This document shows, piece after piece, positions 11,081-22,929 of a DNA stretch of 64,000 nt. Each line of letters starts with the position of its first letter. The first letter of the stretch is position 1. Source of the stretch: Rehmannia glutinosa (Eukaryota > Streptophyta > Magnoliopsida > Lamiales > Orobanchaceae); contig JABTTQ020003468.1 of assembly GCA_016081115.2 (NCBI GenBank), positions 434,001-498,000 on the forward strand. Direction: 5' to 3'. The notes beneath the pieces are model-generated. The model had not been told where the DNA came from, did not search any database, and saw only the letters and a list, made by a program, of their open reading frames with translations. The translations under genes and the position numbers were made by a program.

Positions 11081-11648
11081 TCTGCCACACACAAACATTT
11101 GGTGAAAAAGAATTAAGTGAATAATTAAAACTTTTTTTTTTTTTAGGTGAGTGAATAATTAAAACTCCCCAGTTTGGAATGGAAGTAATATTCCACTCCA
11201 TGTATCCTATGAGTTTTTATTTTTTTGAGTTTTTTTTTCTAAATTAACCTTCAAACAAAAATATTTTTTTTAAATAATGATGTGACAGCTAGCATTCATA
11301 CGTGATCTTATGGTGTTTTGTTTGATATTTCAATTCACCATTCATATGTTTAAATGGAGGACTATATTTTCTATTTCTTCATTTTGTATTCTTGGATGGA
11401 TGATATGTGTCATTGATTGTTTAAATGTTTGAGTGTCTCTCTACATGTTATTCATCCAGCCGATGGAATACAAAATGGAATAGGAAAATAGAATAAAAAG
11501 TCTGAATACTTAAAATGATGCATTATTATACCGGTTGGAATCACCTATTCCAAAATGTTGTTTCTCATATCTTATTCCACCGCACTAACAATTGTCATTT
11601 GTTTAAAATTACCATATTCATTTTCAAATATAAATTGTGGGTTTTATA

Positions 11649-11929
11649 CACTACAAGAAAAAATCAATTTACCTATAGAATAATTTGTTAGTAAGTATTA
11701 AAATAACTTAAGTGTATGTAAGATTGTTATAGGTAAAATCATTGTAGGTAAACAAAATCTTAAACTATTGGTAAATACCTACAGTATTTCTGTCGGTAAT
11801 TTAAAAACTATTGTTGATTTGTCGGTAATTGGTCAATATATTTATATTTTTATTATGTCGGTATTATGTATGTAACTGTAAAATTTAGTGACGCAATTAT
11901 TTATGTTGGTAAACCGAATTTTTTTAGTG
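11649..11929. mobile_element. CACTA-type MITE
   Basis: The ends are CACTACAAGAAAAAAT and the inverse of CACTAAAAAAATTC, each flanked by the 3-bp duplication ATA (11646-11648 and 11930-11932). The 281-bp interior repeats short GGTAA / TTACC motifs in both orientations (for example GTCGGTAATT) and has no coding capacity. Like the element at 7007 it has a CACTACAAGAAAA-type end, but the interiors differ. Confidence 0.75.
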
Positions 11930-11932
11930 ATA

Positions 11933-12275
11933 AGGCAAATGATAGCGGTTTAAAAAATATGTGGCAATTATCTGTGTAATGGAATAAAAAATGCAACACC
12001 ACTTTAAAATAAAGAATCTCATCCAATTATACACGTGACACGGACCTAGTATATTAAAATACAAGATAAAACACATCAAAAGATTCACACTAGTTAGCAA
12101 TATTACAAAAAAAGAATCTATTTCCACTCACAAAATTTTGTGTGGGTTATATATGTTATTCACGTTGAGTTCTGGAAGGAGAAAAAGTAATATTGGAAAT
12201 TGTTATAAAAGAAAATTTCTTTCTGATTACCTCATGTGGATAGGAAAACTGTTATGATGAGGATGTCTCACATAC

Positions 12276-12310
<35 letters not shown>

Positions 12311-14079
12311 AGTGCAAAAGGGGGCAGATAGAATATAATATATATCAAGCCAGGGAGAAAAATAGCTTTGATGTTTAATTGATTTTAGTTTTTCATGTCC
12401 AAAAAAAGAGTAAAAATATTTGAATGGAATAGTGACGTTCAAAGGACAGCTCAATATATAGTCAATATCGATCCACATATTATTTTTATTCATTATAATT
12501 TATAACCAAGGGGATGGACAAACAACTGTTGTCTAAGGAACAAATAATTTCCCATCAATAATTTGAGATTGGATAGTGACTCATAATACTTTCTCAAATT
12601 TTTGACTTCATATTAGAAACATTAAATTATTTTAAATAGTTGTTCCTTCCATGTGTGTCTAGGGAGTCAAAATGCATGTTTGGATGGCAATTTAAAGAGG
12701 CAGACATCACAATTCACAGCCCACAAGCTTTGAAATTTCCAGGAAAATTGACAATATTTATTGGTAGTCTCCTCCATGTTGAATTGACTAAACTGACCCT
12801 ATCCACTATGGGAGGAACACACAGGAAATGTGTGTGTTAATGCTAACGATGAGGACATTCATGTCATTCTAGGAAAAGCGTGTTGGGGTTTTGATGGAAA
12901 TAGTGTATATGGAAACAGCAGAGAAATTAGGTTTATATGACCTCCTAAAACTACACCACATAATAATATTTAACTTATTTCAAATTATATGAGCTGTTAT
13001 TAATGCTTCAACTTAATTTCATTTTAGTTTTTATTTTATTTTTCTTAAGATTCTTCCTTCCTCACCTTCCCTCACTCATCCTGTTCGCCACACCCACACC
13101 CTCTACGACCCCTTGAGCCCTTCGCTCATATAAATGGTTGAGTGGGACCCAATCCAGTCTTAACTTAAAACAAATATTAATAATGTAAATTAAATTTGAT
13201 AAACCTTCATTTCAAGCCTCCCAATTCACTCAAATAGACAAATCCATATCTTGTTTGTTTTCTTCTGATCACAACGATAAAATTCGTAGGAAACTTGTCA
13301 ATCTGACCCGACCACTTTAATTATTCGCGTCAGATTTCTCAACCCAAAATAGATCTGCTAGTACACGTGTAACCCGAAATGAACTTTATATTTTAAAAGA
13401 TTGTACAATTAGCCCATCTATTTATTATGAGTTATATAGGTTAATAGTGAAAAAGAGAATTCACATAATATAAAAGGAGGTAAGTTACATAAAATTCAGT
13501 TGATTCTCAAAATGATGCTGCTTTTCAGGGTAAATCAATTTAAATTAGAATTTCTGATAAAGTTCAAATCTTTTTTTTCCAAGCGGAAAGTCTTCTTCTC
13601 CTTAGCTGGAAATCTTTTGTTGGCCGGGAACTTACATGTACACACGCAAACATTAGGCGGACTTTGAGGTTGTCCTAGGGATGTCCCTCCAATGCTCAAT
13701 TAAAATTTATAATGCATTAGTATAAAGGTACGATATAAAATAGTTTAGGGGCGTTTATACAACTTTACCAAAATGTCATATTTGTTAAAGGGCTTAAGTG
13801 ACGTATTGTTTGTTTGCTGACACCTACAGCATAGAGATTCGAATCCTCCTGATAACAGGGTGGATGAGGATTTCTTGTGTGGTGACTCAGTCTATGACAG
13901 CTTAAGACCCCAACTTGTTGAGGCATATCACGCGATTGACCTACTCAACAAAGCTCTAGGGTTTAGCAGTGGGAACTGAGGACCCTCAGCCATAGGGTTC
14001 ATCCTTTAGTTTCTATAATTCAACAATAAATTTGAGGTCAGATAAATTGATGTTTTTAGTAAATAAAGTCCCATTACTT
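11933..14079. other. Intergenic spacer with no supported gene
   Basis: There is a TA microsatellite at about 12,278-12,302. A stretch at about 13,790-13,980 contains GATTCGAATCC, a B-box-like sequence, without a convincing A-box, and could be an old SINE. Open frames here are short and have no recognisable domain. Confidence 0.4.
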
Positions 14080-14097
14080 TAATAGATCTATTTTGTA

Positions 14098-14183
14098 GCG
14101 AGCGCTCCATAGACCTGGGGTAGTGTGGGCAATTGCCAACAAAGCATGTGGGGATACCTCTGATAAAAAAAAAAAAAAAAATC
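14098..14183 (+). mobile_element. Short poly(A)-tailed retroposon (truncated SINE)
   Basis: An 86-bp insert ending in a 17-base A-run and four further bases is flanked by an exact 18-bp direct repeat, TAATAGATCTATTTTGTA, at 14,080-14,097 and 14,184-14,201. Poly(A) plus a long exact TSD is the mark of LINE-driven retroposition. The body (GCGAGCGCTCCATAGACC...) has no full A/B box pair, so I read it as a 5'-truncated SINE. The identical TSD suggests a fairly young insertion. Confidence 0.75.
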
Positions 14184-14871
14184 TAATAGATCTATTTTGT
14201 AAATAAAGTATGCATGCATAGCTAAACACATTAATTAACCAAACTTTAATTTAATGTTCCACAACTGTGACGTCAAATTGTTCTCGTACGGACACCAACA
14301 AAAGATTTGTATAAAAGCAATTTTTCCCATACAAATACATTGAAAAGGGGAATCCCTAATTAATGATATCATCCTCCACTAAATCAAAACCTTTTTTGTT
14401 TGTCGGCTATGTGTTAACCTAATAACCTATGAAAATCAAACCCAACGCTATACCCATATGCTTATCGCCTTTTTTTTCCATCTAGAAATTGATTAGATTA
14501 ATTAGAATATATCCATGTGAGCAGACAAAAATTTGAATGACCTACCCTTATATTTGAAGCCCACATGAATTGTACTGAAAAATATTTCCAACTATGGAAA
14601 TGCTGAGTGTGTTCATCAAACCTTGAAGGTTAAAAAACATAATTAATTAAATAAATAAATAAATAAAACAGCACAAGTGTGCTGATTCATCACTATATTC
14701 CTCTATCGTATAGTACTACTATTTAATGTCGTTGTAACATGGAAAAATATGTAACACCACATAGCTGCGTCATTTATGTTTTATTAATTTGATGTTTACT
14801 TTCTAGTACTTTTGGGCAAAATTTGTTTTAAAATTACGATACACAAGTTAAAAGCTTGTTCTTTAAATATA

Positions 14872-15635
14872 GGAATAATTGCAAAAACTATCCCGAGGTC
14901 TAAGCTATTAACAAAAAAAATCCAGAAATTTTTTAAAACTACAAAAATCCCCTTAAAATTTTGTTTTGTATTACACTTTACCCATTTATACTATAAGCAA
15001 AAACATTTCAATAAGAACCCCATTTACATAGTAAAAATATTACAATTGCCCTCTTATGCATTTCTGATATAATCAAATCGCATGTGTCGTTTTGTAATTT
15101 TGAAATTTCACACATATATAGCACACTTGAGTAAGTACCATTTATGGTAGTTTTATTTGAACCAAAACTCGTGTCTACTATTATATTTTTGGGATAATTA
15201 CAGACCCTAATGTTTGGGTAGTTTACAAAAGAATCCAGAAAAGATTTAAAAATATAAACTCCCCTTAGCATCCACTTGGCATTTGGAACTGACGTCTTCA
15301 AATATTTTATAATTGCATCACTCAACTTTTCTGAATATTTGAAGATGTCAGTTCGTAAATGCCAAATAGTTGCTCAAGATGTCAGTTTTTTTTTATAATT
15401 GCATCCTCAACTTTTCCAAATAATAAATATAGTCAGATGAAATGTTGGAGCTATTGTAATATTTAGAAAAAATTAAGGGATGTAACTGTAAAATATTTAA
15501 TGACGCCGACATATTCCGTTAAGTCAACTAACGGTATGGACAATGTAGGACGAAATCAAACCTTAAAAGAGTTTTGAAATTCGTCTAGATTTTTTTGTAA
15601 TCACCCAAAACCTCGGAGATTTTTTTAATTATCCC
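14872..15635. repeat. GGATAATTACAAAAA-family repeat, copy 1
   Basis: The segment begins GGAATAATTGCAAAAAC and ends with the inverse of a GGATAATTAAAAAAATC-like sequence. Its interior has the family's 'CCTTGAGG / CCTCGGAG' and 'aaaattacaaaa' blocks. A second start-like block at about 15,192 suggests two copies or a rearrangement. Related copies lie at 16,134, 40,825 and 60,341. TSDs were not resolved. Confidence 0.5.
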
Positions 15636-16133
15636 GATATTTGTTATTTCATGTCTGAAATGACTAATGTCATTTTAAGGAATTATGAAGTTGGATAAAT
15701 TGATACGCTACTAAATAGTGTACTCCGTTTAACACTACGTTTACATCAAACTTTGTCACGTCATAAATTGAACCTACACCAATCCAAAAAATGTATGGTT
15801 ATTTATTTACACTATCGATCACTTACATAGAGAGAGGAGAGAGAGTATACAATTTCATACAAAGGGAAATTAAATGATTTATACATCTGCAGACTCTGAC
15901 GTGAATTATCCTTTTCTGATGATTTTTAATGAATTATATATATAGCCCAACATCATCTAAAATTATCCATTGCACTGTGACATCTAACTAACTATAAGTG
16001 CTTTGATAAAAGCATAAATTTGGTGCTACTATGCAAGTTGAGGGGGGTACAAATTAAGAGATAAGGAATATCGGGGTGCTTTTTAGCAATTGACGTTCAT
16101 ATAACTATAAAGCTTATCCAGAAAATAACATTT

Positions 16134-16759
16134 AGGGATAATTACAAAAACACCCTAGAGGTTTAGTCCAATTACAAAAAAAAACTCTAATTATTTTTCA
16201 AAATTACGAATAGTCCCTTGTAGTGTTTCATACAAATACCCCATCGAGGTTTATTTTATCTAACAAGTACAACCCTCTTAAGGGTGATTTCTAAGAGAGA
16301 AACAGATATTAAAGGGGTATTCTTAATTTTGAAAGATAACTAGATCTTTTTGTAATTAAGCTAGGGTAAAAACTTGCGTGAGACGGAGCCCTTACACAAA
16401 GTTTTAAAGGTTTTTTTCTCAGATTTTTTTTTCTTGGGTTTATATTTATTTTTTTAGGGTTTATTTTATTTCTTGGGTTTATTTTTAATTGATTTTGGTT
16501 TTTATGATTTTTAGTTTTTTTTAGGGTTTATTTTTTATTTTTTGGGTTTATTTTTGTTTTTCGGGTTTATTCTTCATGGTTCATGTTTTTAGGGTTTATT
16601 TTTGTTTTTTCATGGTTCATTATTATTTTTAAATTTATTTTCATGGTTCATGTTCTCAAGACGGAGCCCTAGGAGGTCCGTCTCACGGATTTAGATCCGT
16701 GAAACCGTCTCACAAGAGACTTGCTCTTAAGCTAGACCTCCGGGTTTTTGTAATTATCC
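16134..16759. repeat. GGATAATTACAAAAA-family repeat, copy 2, split by a nested element
   Basis: The left end AGGGATAATTACAAAAA and right end TTTTTGTAATTATCC are inverted repeats. The 9-bp-flanked insertion at 16,365-16,726 splits it near its right end. Without the insert the right end reads through as in the copies at 40,825 and 60,341. No coding capacity was seen. Confidence 0.6.
16365..16726. mobile_element. MULE-like MITE with GTGAGACGG inverted ends
   Basis: The insert is flanked by the exact 9-bp direct repeat TTAAGCTAG (16,356-16,364 and 16,727-16,735). Its ends share an inverted GTGAGACGG block about 14 bp in from each border, and the right side also has a CGGATTTAGATCCG palindrome. 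A 9-bp TSD points to a Mutator-like element. The interior is T-rich with repeated GGGTTTATTTTT motifs and has no gene. Confidence 0.65.
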
Positions 16760-17547
16760 ATAACATTTATGTGAGAATCCGTAAATTTTATATAAGACCA
16801 CATTTGATTACGTTCAAACCACTAACATATTTCGAGTATAAAGTCTGATCAAATTAGACCCTGACAATTTTTTATTTTTCAATTATTGCATAACTAGGCA
16901 TGTAATTTAAGTAAAATAATTGTTAAATTTGTCAGAAAAGGTTAATGAGAGTGAAAGGTGGTTGCTCAAAAAGCTTGTGAAAAGTATATATTGTGTGGTG
17001 TGTGGTACCATTTATAACAAGGACCTACACTCACAAAACTCAGATTTGATTGCTCGATTTAGAAATAAATGTGGTCCTAATTACATCCCATTAACACTCT
17101 ACAAATAAATAACCCCAATTAACCTTTGGTGACTCTGAACAAGCATGCTTTTAGTTCATTTATTATGCAAAAATTAAGTACAAAACAAAAGCTTTTTCAT
17201 TAGCAAGACTAAGCATATTTTAGGTCAGCCCACTTAGAGCTAGAGGACAATTGTTTAGCATCAAATACCATCTGTATTTTTTTGATTTTTTTAATTTAAT
17301 TAAACTATCACTTAAGGAAGATTGCATCATTGTTTTTTTTTTCCTCCTTTTTTTAATTAAATGAAAAAAAATTCATTAATATATATATACAGAAAATCGT
17401 AATTTTCCGGTTTCCCCTTAATTTTTATTTTATTTTACAAAATTAGTTGCAAAATCGAATTATATAACATCCATAAAAAATTAACCAGTTTGTCTTTTCT
17501 GTAATTTATTATATTTCATCTTTCATTACAAATTTATTGATACACGT

Positions 17548-17724
17548 CAATGGCGGAGCCAGGAGACCCTAATAGGGTAGGCTGATACACAAAAATGGGA
17601 TGGGTCGGATAGAAAATCCGAAAAAAATAATACAAATTATAACTAAAAAAATATATTCTCACTAAAGTTTTCTTTAAAAAGAGGGTTGGGCCAGGGCTCA
17701 GGTTGGCCCAAGATCCGCCAATGA
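17548..17724. mobile_element. hAT-type MITE
   Basis: Ends of the CAATGGCGGAGCCAGG type (right end inverted, slightly diverged) are flanked by an exact 8-bp duplication, ATACACGT, at 17,540-17,547 and 17,725-17,732. The terminal sequences place it with the elements at 2439 and 20,781. It is 177 bp long and non-coding. Confidence 0.75.
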
Positions 17725-17732
17725 ATACACGT

Positions 17733-19399
17733 CTATCAGTTGTTTGACCATGGTGTTTCAATACGGGATGAAATAGCGAGTCGGGAGAGAAAATCAACAT
17801 GGGTGGATCGACCTTAGTCCCAGACTAGGCTTCAGCTCAGGACTGCCAACTCTCTATAGCTCATATATAAATTACAATTTTTCTTATATTAATAATAATA
17901 GTCCAACTTTATTTATTATTCCGTTCACTCATATTTAGTCCAAATCTCATATAAACAATTACCCAATACTCACGTCCTAAATCCATTTATAAATTCTATT
18001 ATTATCAATATTATGTCTTGAATGCTCGTCAGATACAACTCCAACAAATATTGGGGAAGCATACAATTTTATAATATTGAAAATTTTCATATTCTAGCAC
18101 ACTCTATCGTCAATTTCTGGATCTCCCATTGAAAATCAATAACCTTAAGTGCAATTAATAATAAGATATTACTACCTAAGGGCCTGTGTCAAACTCTATA
18201 TGGATATCACCAATTTGCATCACGATCCATCTCTATTTCTTTAATTATTTTGTTTATTTAATTACTTAAAGCCACCCCATGGAAGAAAATATAAAATTAT
18301 AATACGTCATCTTTTCCTTTGTACCTTGATTGGGCTCAAAAAGTTGGCAAATTGAGATTTTTATGCTCCTTTAATTATATTTTATTGGGGTGATTAGCAA
18401 AGAAAACAGAATCCAGTTCATGTATGGGCTTAGCATATCTTTTTGACCACCATGTTAGTGCCGCCTTTCCGTTTCTATTATTAGTAAGTTATTCTAATTA
18501 TTTTATTCAAAATTAGAAAGTCTACGGTGGGAAAAATATATATGCTATAACAAATTGTTAGGTAATGTTTTAATTATATTACAATGTACGAGAGTGTATT
18601 TAATTCATATTTTTTGTTCTAAAAAAAATACTTTTTTAGTATATAATTGAAAACATCGTTCACTGTCAAAATTCTATTAAAAAAGGATGCGATCGTAGGT
18701 TTTTTATTTTATTTATTAATAAAACTTTTTCAAAGTTTACGTGACTTAAGCATTAGGTTTAACCAGTGTTCTAAAAAGAACTAGGCGCTAAGCCGGTGGC
18801 ATACTGGCGTCTAGCGCCTAGGTGGAGGAGTTAGGCGGAGCCTAATCGCAAGAAAAATATAGGCGGACAGCGAGAGTCTAGCGTTTAGGCGAGAACTAAT
18901 TGGGGTTATGCGGAGACTTTTAGAAGAACGAGTTTAACAACCTGTTTCTAGCTAATTGTGAAAAGAATTTAGTACTAATTCTGTATCGAGCCCATGAAAG
19001 CATTAGATTAATTAATACAAGTTGACATAGGGGTACTAGGTTATCTTTCCAGAAAGACAATTAATGTACAAGTACTTTGCATCGCATCTCAAAGACTCAA
19101 ACTGGGGAATATTAATCATGATTATCATCATACTATAACTCTGTCATTTTCATGTCATTTAATTTAATCTGTGTTTAATGTACGCCGTAGTACTTATTCA
19201 CAAAATTTAAGAACAAGATATTAATAAAATTTACCGAAAGCAAAGAGACAAACAGAATCTGAACATAAAAATACGTAACAAAAATTCCCGGAGTATAGCA
19301 AGCTGGAGTATATTTTTGTTGTCAAGTTTCTAAATAAATATTATTTGTGTAATTTATTTTTTGAAGGAGAAAAATTAACTTTGTGAACTTAAATTGCAT
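17733..19399. other. Spacer with a degenerate GGCG-rich repeat
   Basis: No gene is supported. At about 18,765-18,915 a block of AGGCG / GCCTA motifs bounded by TGTTCTAAAAAG and an inverse-like CTTTTAGAAGAAC resembles the cleaner MITE at 50,478-50,630 and is probably an older copy of that family. Confidence 0.45.
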
Positions 19400-19409
19400 G
19401 TGTGAAACA

Positions 19410-19792
19410 GGCTTAATTGCAATTTAGTCCTTTAACTCTTATGGTTTGTAGTTTTAATCCTATAACTTCTTGACGTGGCAGTTTCACTCTTTAACGTATT
19501 TACGCTTAAGTCAAAATAGCAATTCCAGTAGTTTAACTTTTAATGGTCATATTTTTGGGTATTTTAGCTAAATGACAATATTATTATGGGAACAAATGAA
19601 ATGCTGAAACAACCGGTTGGGATCAAGATCGCACAAAATCAGAACTTACAAGATCAAATTTGTACAAATGAGAACTTATGAGATCGAAATTGCACCATAA
19701 TCAAAATCTTAAATGATGAAAATTGTTAGCTAAACCATTTTCAAGACCAAAACTAGTCCCTATAGTTGTGGGGCCAATTTTGCAATTAAGCC
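19410..19792. mobile_element. MULE-type MITE with 10-bp TSD
   Basis: Terminal inverted repeats beginning GGCTTAATTGCAA are flanked by an exact 10-bp duplication, GTGTGAAACA, at 19,400-19,409 and 19,793-19,802. TSDs of 9-11 bp are typical of Mutator-like elements. The 383-bp body has no coding capacity. Confidence 0.75.
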
Positions 19793-20382
19793 GTGTGAAA
19801 CACCAACCTATTGTAATTAAAATATAGGTTGTTAAGCTTTTACACTGATCCGCAAGTATGGAATACTGGCACCTAAATTTAATTTATTTTGAAAAATGAA
19901 TTTAACAAGAAAATAAAATTGAAAGAAACGCAGAGAACTTGTGTAAATAATTTCCCAACAAAGAAAAGGTGAAAGATTGTGAGGGGATAATTAATTAATT
20001 AATAACTATAAATTGAAGTATATAAATAAATAAAACCCCATTTAACATTTTAAGTCACGTAGATCTTCTATTTTAAATTGTATTTCATGTATTTAAAGTT
20101 TAAACTATTTGAAATATAAATATTTGTGTGATATTATTGCTTAATTGAGCATCCACCCGACGTTGTCGGAACATATATCATTCATGTTACCATTTGCGTT
20201 AACAAGTACTGAACACAACATTAAAACAAGTAGGAGAATCATCTTTTGAAATTGTGCATTAAATTACAAATCATTGACCCAAAAAAACAAAAAAAAAAAT
20301 GACTCAACTGAAAGAATGACTACTTAGGGAATATTAGTACACAATATTGTACATGTAACTAATGATGATTTTGAATAGATTT

Positions 20383-20984
20383 TGTTGGTGATAAATTCGA
20401 CTTTTCCTAATTCATTATTTTATTATTTTACATATTTATATTATTCCGAGTTATTTAATTAATAGCCCAATATTATTAACTATTACTTGTTTACATATAT
20501 AGTTATTCGGCCCACACGGTGCCCATTATCACACTATGCCTATGCGGCCATCAGTCCAAGTATAAAAGGTCCCTCATTCATTAACTTTACGCGTATTAGA
20601 TTGTTGTCTTTTGCTCTGAAATGGATCTCCTACGACTTGAGCATTGAAGGGACCTCTCTCGTTCATCACACTAGACCCGTCTAACGTTTGCTGGTGTTGC
20701 AGCCTTGCAGGCAAGTTCATATCCAAGAAATTTATCGGAGAAGAAGTTGAACCTACTAATCTGATATCTTGACTTGGAGTCAGTGGCGTAGGTAGGGGCC
20801 AACCTGCTCTCCGACCCTCCATTTTTTTTAAAAAAAAAATACAAGGTAAATTTTTCATAAAAAAAAAAATTAGTTAAAATTTATATGATTTTTCATTTAG
20901 TTTTTTATCTGACCCACCATAATTTCGTGTATCGACCCAGCCCGTAATATTTCCTAGTTACGCCATTGTTTGGAGTGATCTGCA
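20383..20984 (+). mobile_element. Second LTR of the 8,144 family, split by a MITE
   Basis: It starts TGTTGGTGATAAATTCGA and follows the same block order as the LTR at 8144, including TATAAAAGGT, TTTTGCTCTG and the closing GGAGTGATCTGCA. A hAT MITE (20,781-20,968) sits near its end. AGATTT occurs just before the start and again at 21,000-21,005, which may be the TSD if the LTR ends a little later than called. No internal genes lie beside it, so it behaves as a solo LTR. Confidence 0.5.
20781..20968. mobile_element. hAT-type MITE nested in the LTR
   Basis: The ends are CAGTGGCGTAGGTAGG and the inverse of CAATGGCGTAACTAGG. The flanking 8-mers CTTGGAGT and TTTGGAGT match at 7 of 8 positions. It is 188 bp and non-coding. 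It belongs to the family seen at 2439 and 17,548. Confidence 0.75.
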
Positions 20985-21087
20985 CTTTTGAGCGGCATTA
21001 GATTTATTATTATTTATCGACGTTGTTTTGTTATCAAGAAAAAATAAGAGGTGATAAATCAACTTTAGCAAATTGTTATACATTGAA

Positions 21088-21656
21088 GGCTAAATTGCAA
21101 AATATGCCCTATAAATATTGAGTGGTGGCAAAATAGGACAGTAACTTATTCAACTTGCAATTTAGGACAATAATTTTTTTTAAAAAAAATGACAGATTGA
21201 GGACTAAATTGGTCGCCGATTTCAAAAATTCCCCAGAATCGATTCTCAGTTTGGGGATTTCATTATTTTCGGTCCTAATTGCTAACTAAACATATGACCT
21301 AACAAATTCACGATGACTTGGATGATAAAAAGGAAGCATAAATAAAACTACCCACCCCCTCAGCAAAATCGAGGCCCAAATAAGTTGGAGAAAACCCAGA
21401 AAATTGAATCGCTGCTTCTTTTTTTCATCAAAGTCATCGTGAAATTGCTAGGTCATATGTTCAGTTAGCAATTAGGACAGAAAAAATGAAATCTCCAAAT
21501 TGATAATTGATTCCGGGAGAAATTTGAAATCGGCGGTCATTTTAGTCCTCAATCTGCCATTTTTTTAAAATTATTGTCCGAAATTGCAAGATGAAAAAGT
21601 TATTGTCATGTTTTACCACCAACCAATGGTTACAGTGCATATTTTACATTTTATCC
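21088..21656. mobile_element. Fold-back MULE-type element with 9-bp TSD
   Basis: The 569-bp element is almost all inverted repeat. The left arm (about 21,088-21,330) and right arm (about 21,410-21,656) pair over their whole length with scattered mismatches, leaving a short loop. Ends are GGCTAAATTGCAAAATATGC and the inverse of GGATAAAATGTAAAATATGC. The 9-bp duplication TACATTGAA at 21,079-21,087 and 21,657-21,665 is exact. Long TIRs with a 9-bp TSD indicate a Mutator-like element. A transcript would form long dsRNA. Confidence 0.8.
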
Positions 21657-22022
21657 TACATTGAATCCACTTCAGAGAAATACCCACACTTAAAAAGAAT
21701 AAGAATAAGAAAAAGTAAAAGGAAAGAAAGATCTGACTTTCGAGGCAGAAAAACATATACATCATCAATTTGCTGCTTTGTTCATATCCATATTCTAAAG
21801 TTGGTTACTTTCAAAATTCTGTTTTTGCAGATTGCAAATACCAATAAATTTTGTTTGCTTGAGATTATTAAATTTTCTTTTTCCAATCTTTCGCCAGAAA
21901 ACATTGAAGGGTTTTTTAATATTTGGGTGACGACAATGTTCCTGTGCGGATTATAATTCTCTTTACCACTATTTTCACCAGAAAAACACTGCACCAGATA
22001 ATTTGTTAGGTATGTCAATGTT

Positions 22023-22265
22023 GTTAGAGTTATTAAAATATTAAATGATTAATCCCCTCAAAAAAAAAATATTAAATGATTAAGTTTAATCTTTTAAATG
22101 ATGAGGTCATTCAAATTTAATATGGTATGAATGGCCAACCATAAAAAGAAGTCATGTGTTCGAATTTCACCGTTACCTATAAAAAGAAAATGTTCTACGT
22201 GCAAGGCTTTATAAATAACCCGCCGCTTATACGTGAGAGGAGTGTTAGATTTATTAAAATACAGT
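22023..22265 (+). mobile_element. Possible small LTR-type (TRIM-like) repeat
   Basis: TGTTAGAGTTATTAAAATA near 22,023 and TGTTAGATTTATTAAAATA near 22,244 form a short direct repeat. Between them are GTGTTCGAATTTCACC and ACGTGAGAGGAGTGTTAG, motifs of a common plant repeat. Short direct repeats around a small non-coding core suit a TRIM element, but I see no clear primer-binding site. The call is tentative. Confidence 0.35.
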
Positions 22266-22929
22266 ACATCTATGACTATAATAACTTAAGTTTTTAGATA
22301 AGTTGATCACTCAATAATAAATGCTTTTGTTTAGTGATCAACTTAATAATTTGTTGGTGCTAAGGCATAAATCCAACAGTGAGAAGTTGCTCTCAGAACA
22401 CTTATTGTATAGAAATAATTTCACTTGAGCAGACATTTAAAGAATGGTTATTTATATTAAACTCCCTAAACTATATATACTGGTTTTTTGCACTTTGCCC
22501 CTTCAACTTTTTCTGTGACATTTTAGCCCATGAATTTATATTTTTTGTAACACTTCCACCTTTACAGGGGATATGGTGTGGAAAAACACTAAGTTCAGGG
22601 ACTAAAATATTATGAAAAAAGTTTAGGAGAAAAAGTTAAAAAAAAAAAAAAGCAAAACTCGTGTTCAAAAGTCGAAGGGTATAATTAAGAAACATAATAT
22701 TATGTGCACCGATTTGCCTTCGTAATAAAAAGGAAACAATCTTTTCACGGCCTGGTGGTCAGAAAATTGGTCTGTGATTGTTGGTAGTGGGCTTTAGTTA
22801 TACAATCCGGGGCCCATGTACCAGAAATGGCCTACAGTTCGGAGCCTTGGACTCTGTGGACCCATATGGATTCGGGGCATCTTAATGGGCCTCTCATTGT
22901 TTACACCTTGGGCATAGGCAATAGGCGTT
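22266..22929. other. Spacer, nothing recognised
   Basis: Only short non-homologous open frames and simple A/T-rich sequence were seen between the small repeat and the LINE 3' end. Confidence 0.4.

Noticed and set aside
21591..21956. Plus-strand 121-residue open frame
   Set aside because: Begins inside the fold-back MULE and runs into AT-rich spacer; no recognisable motif or splice context.
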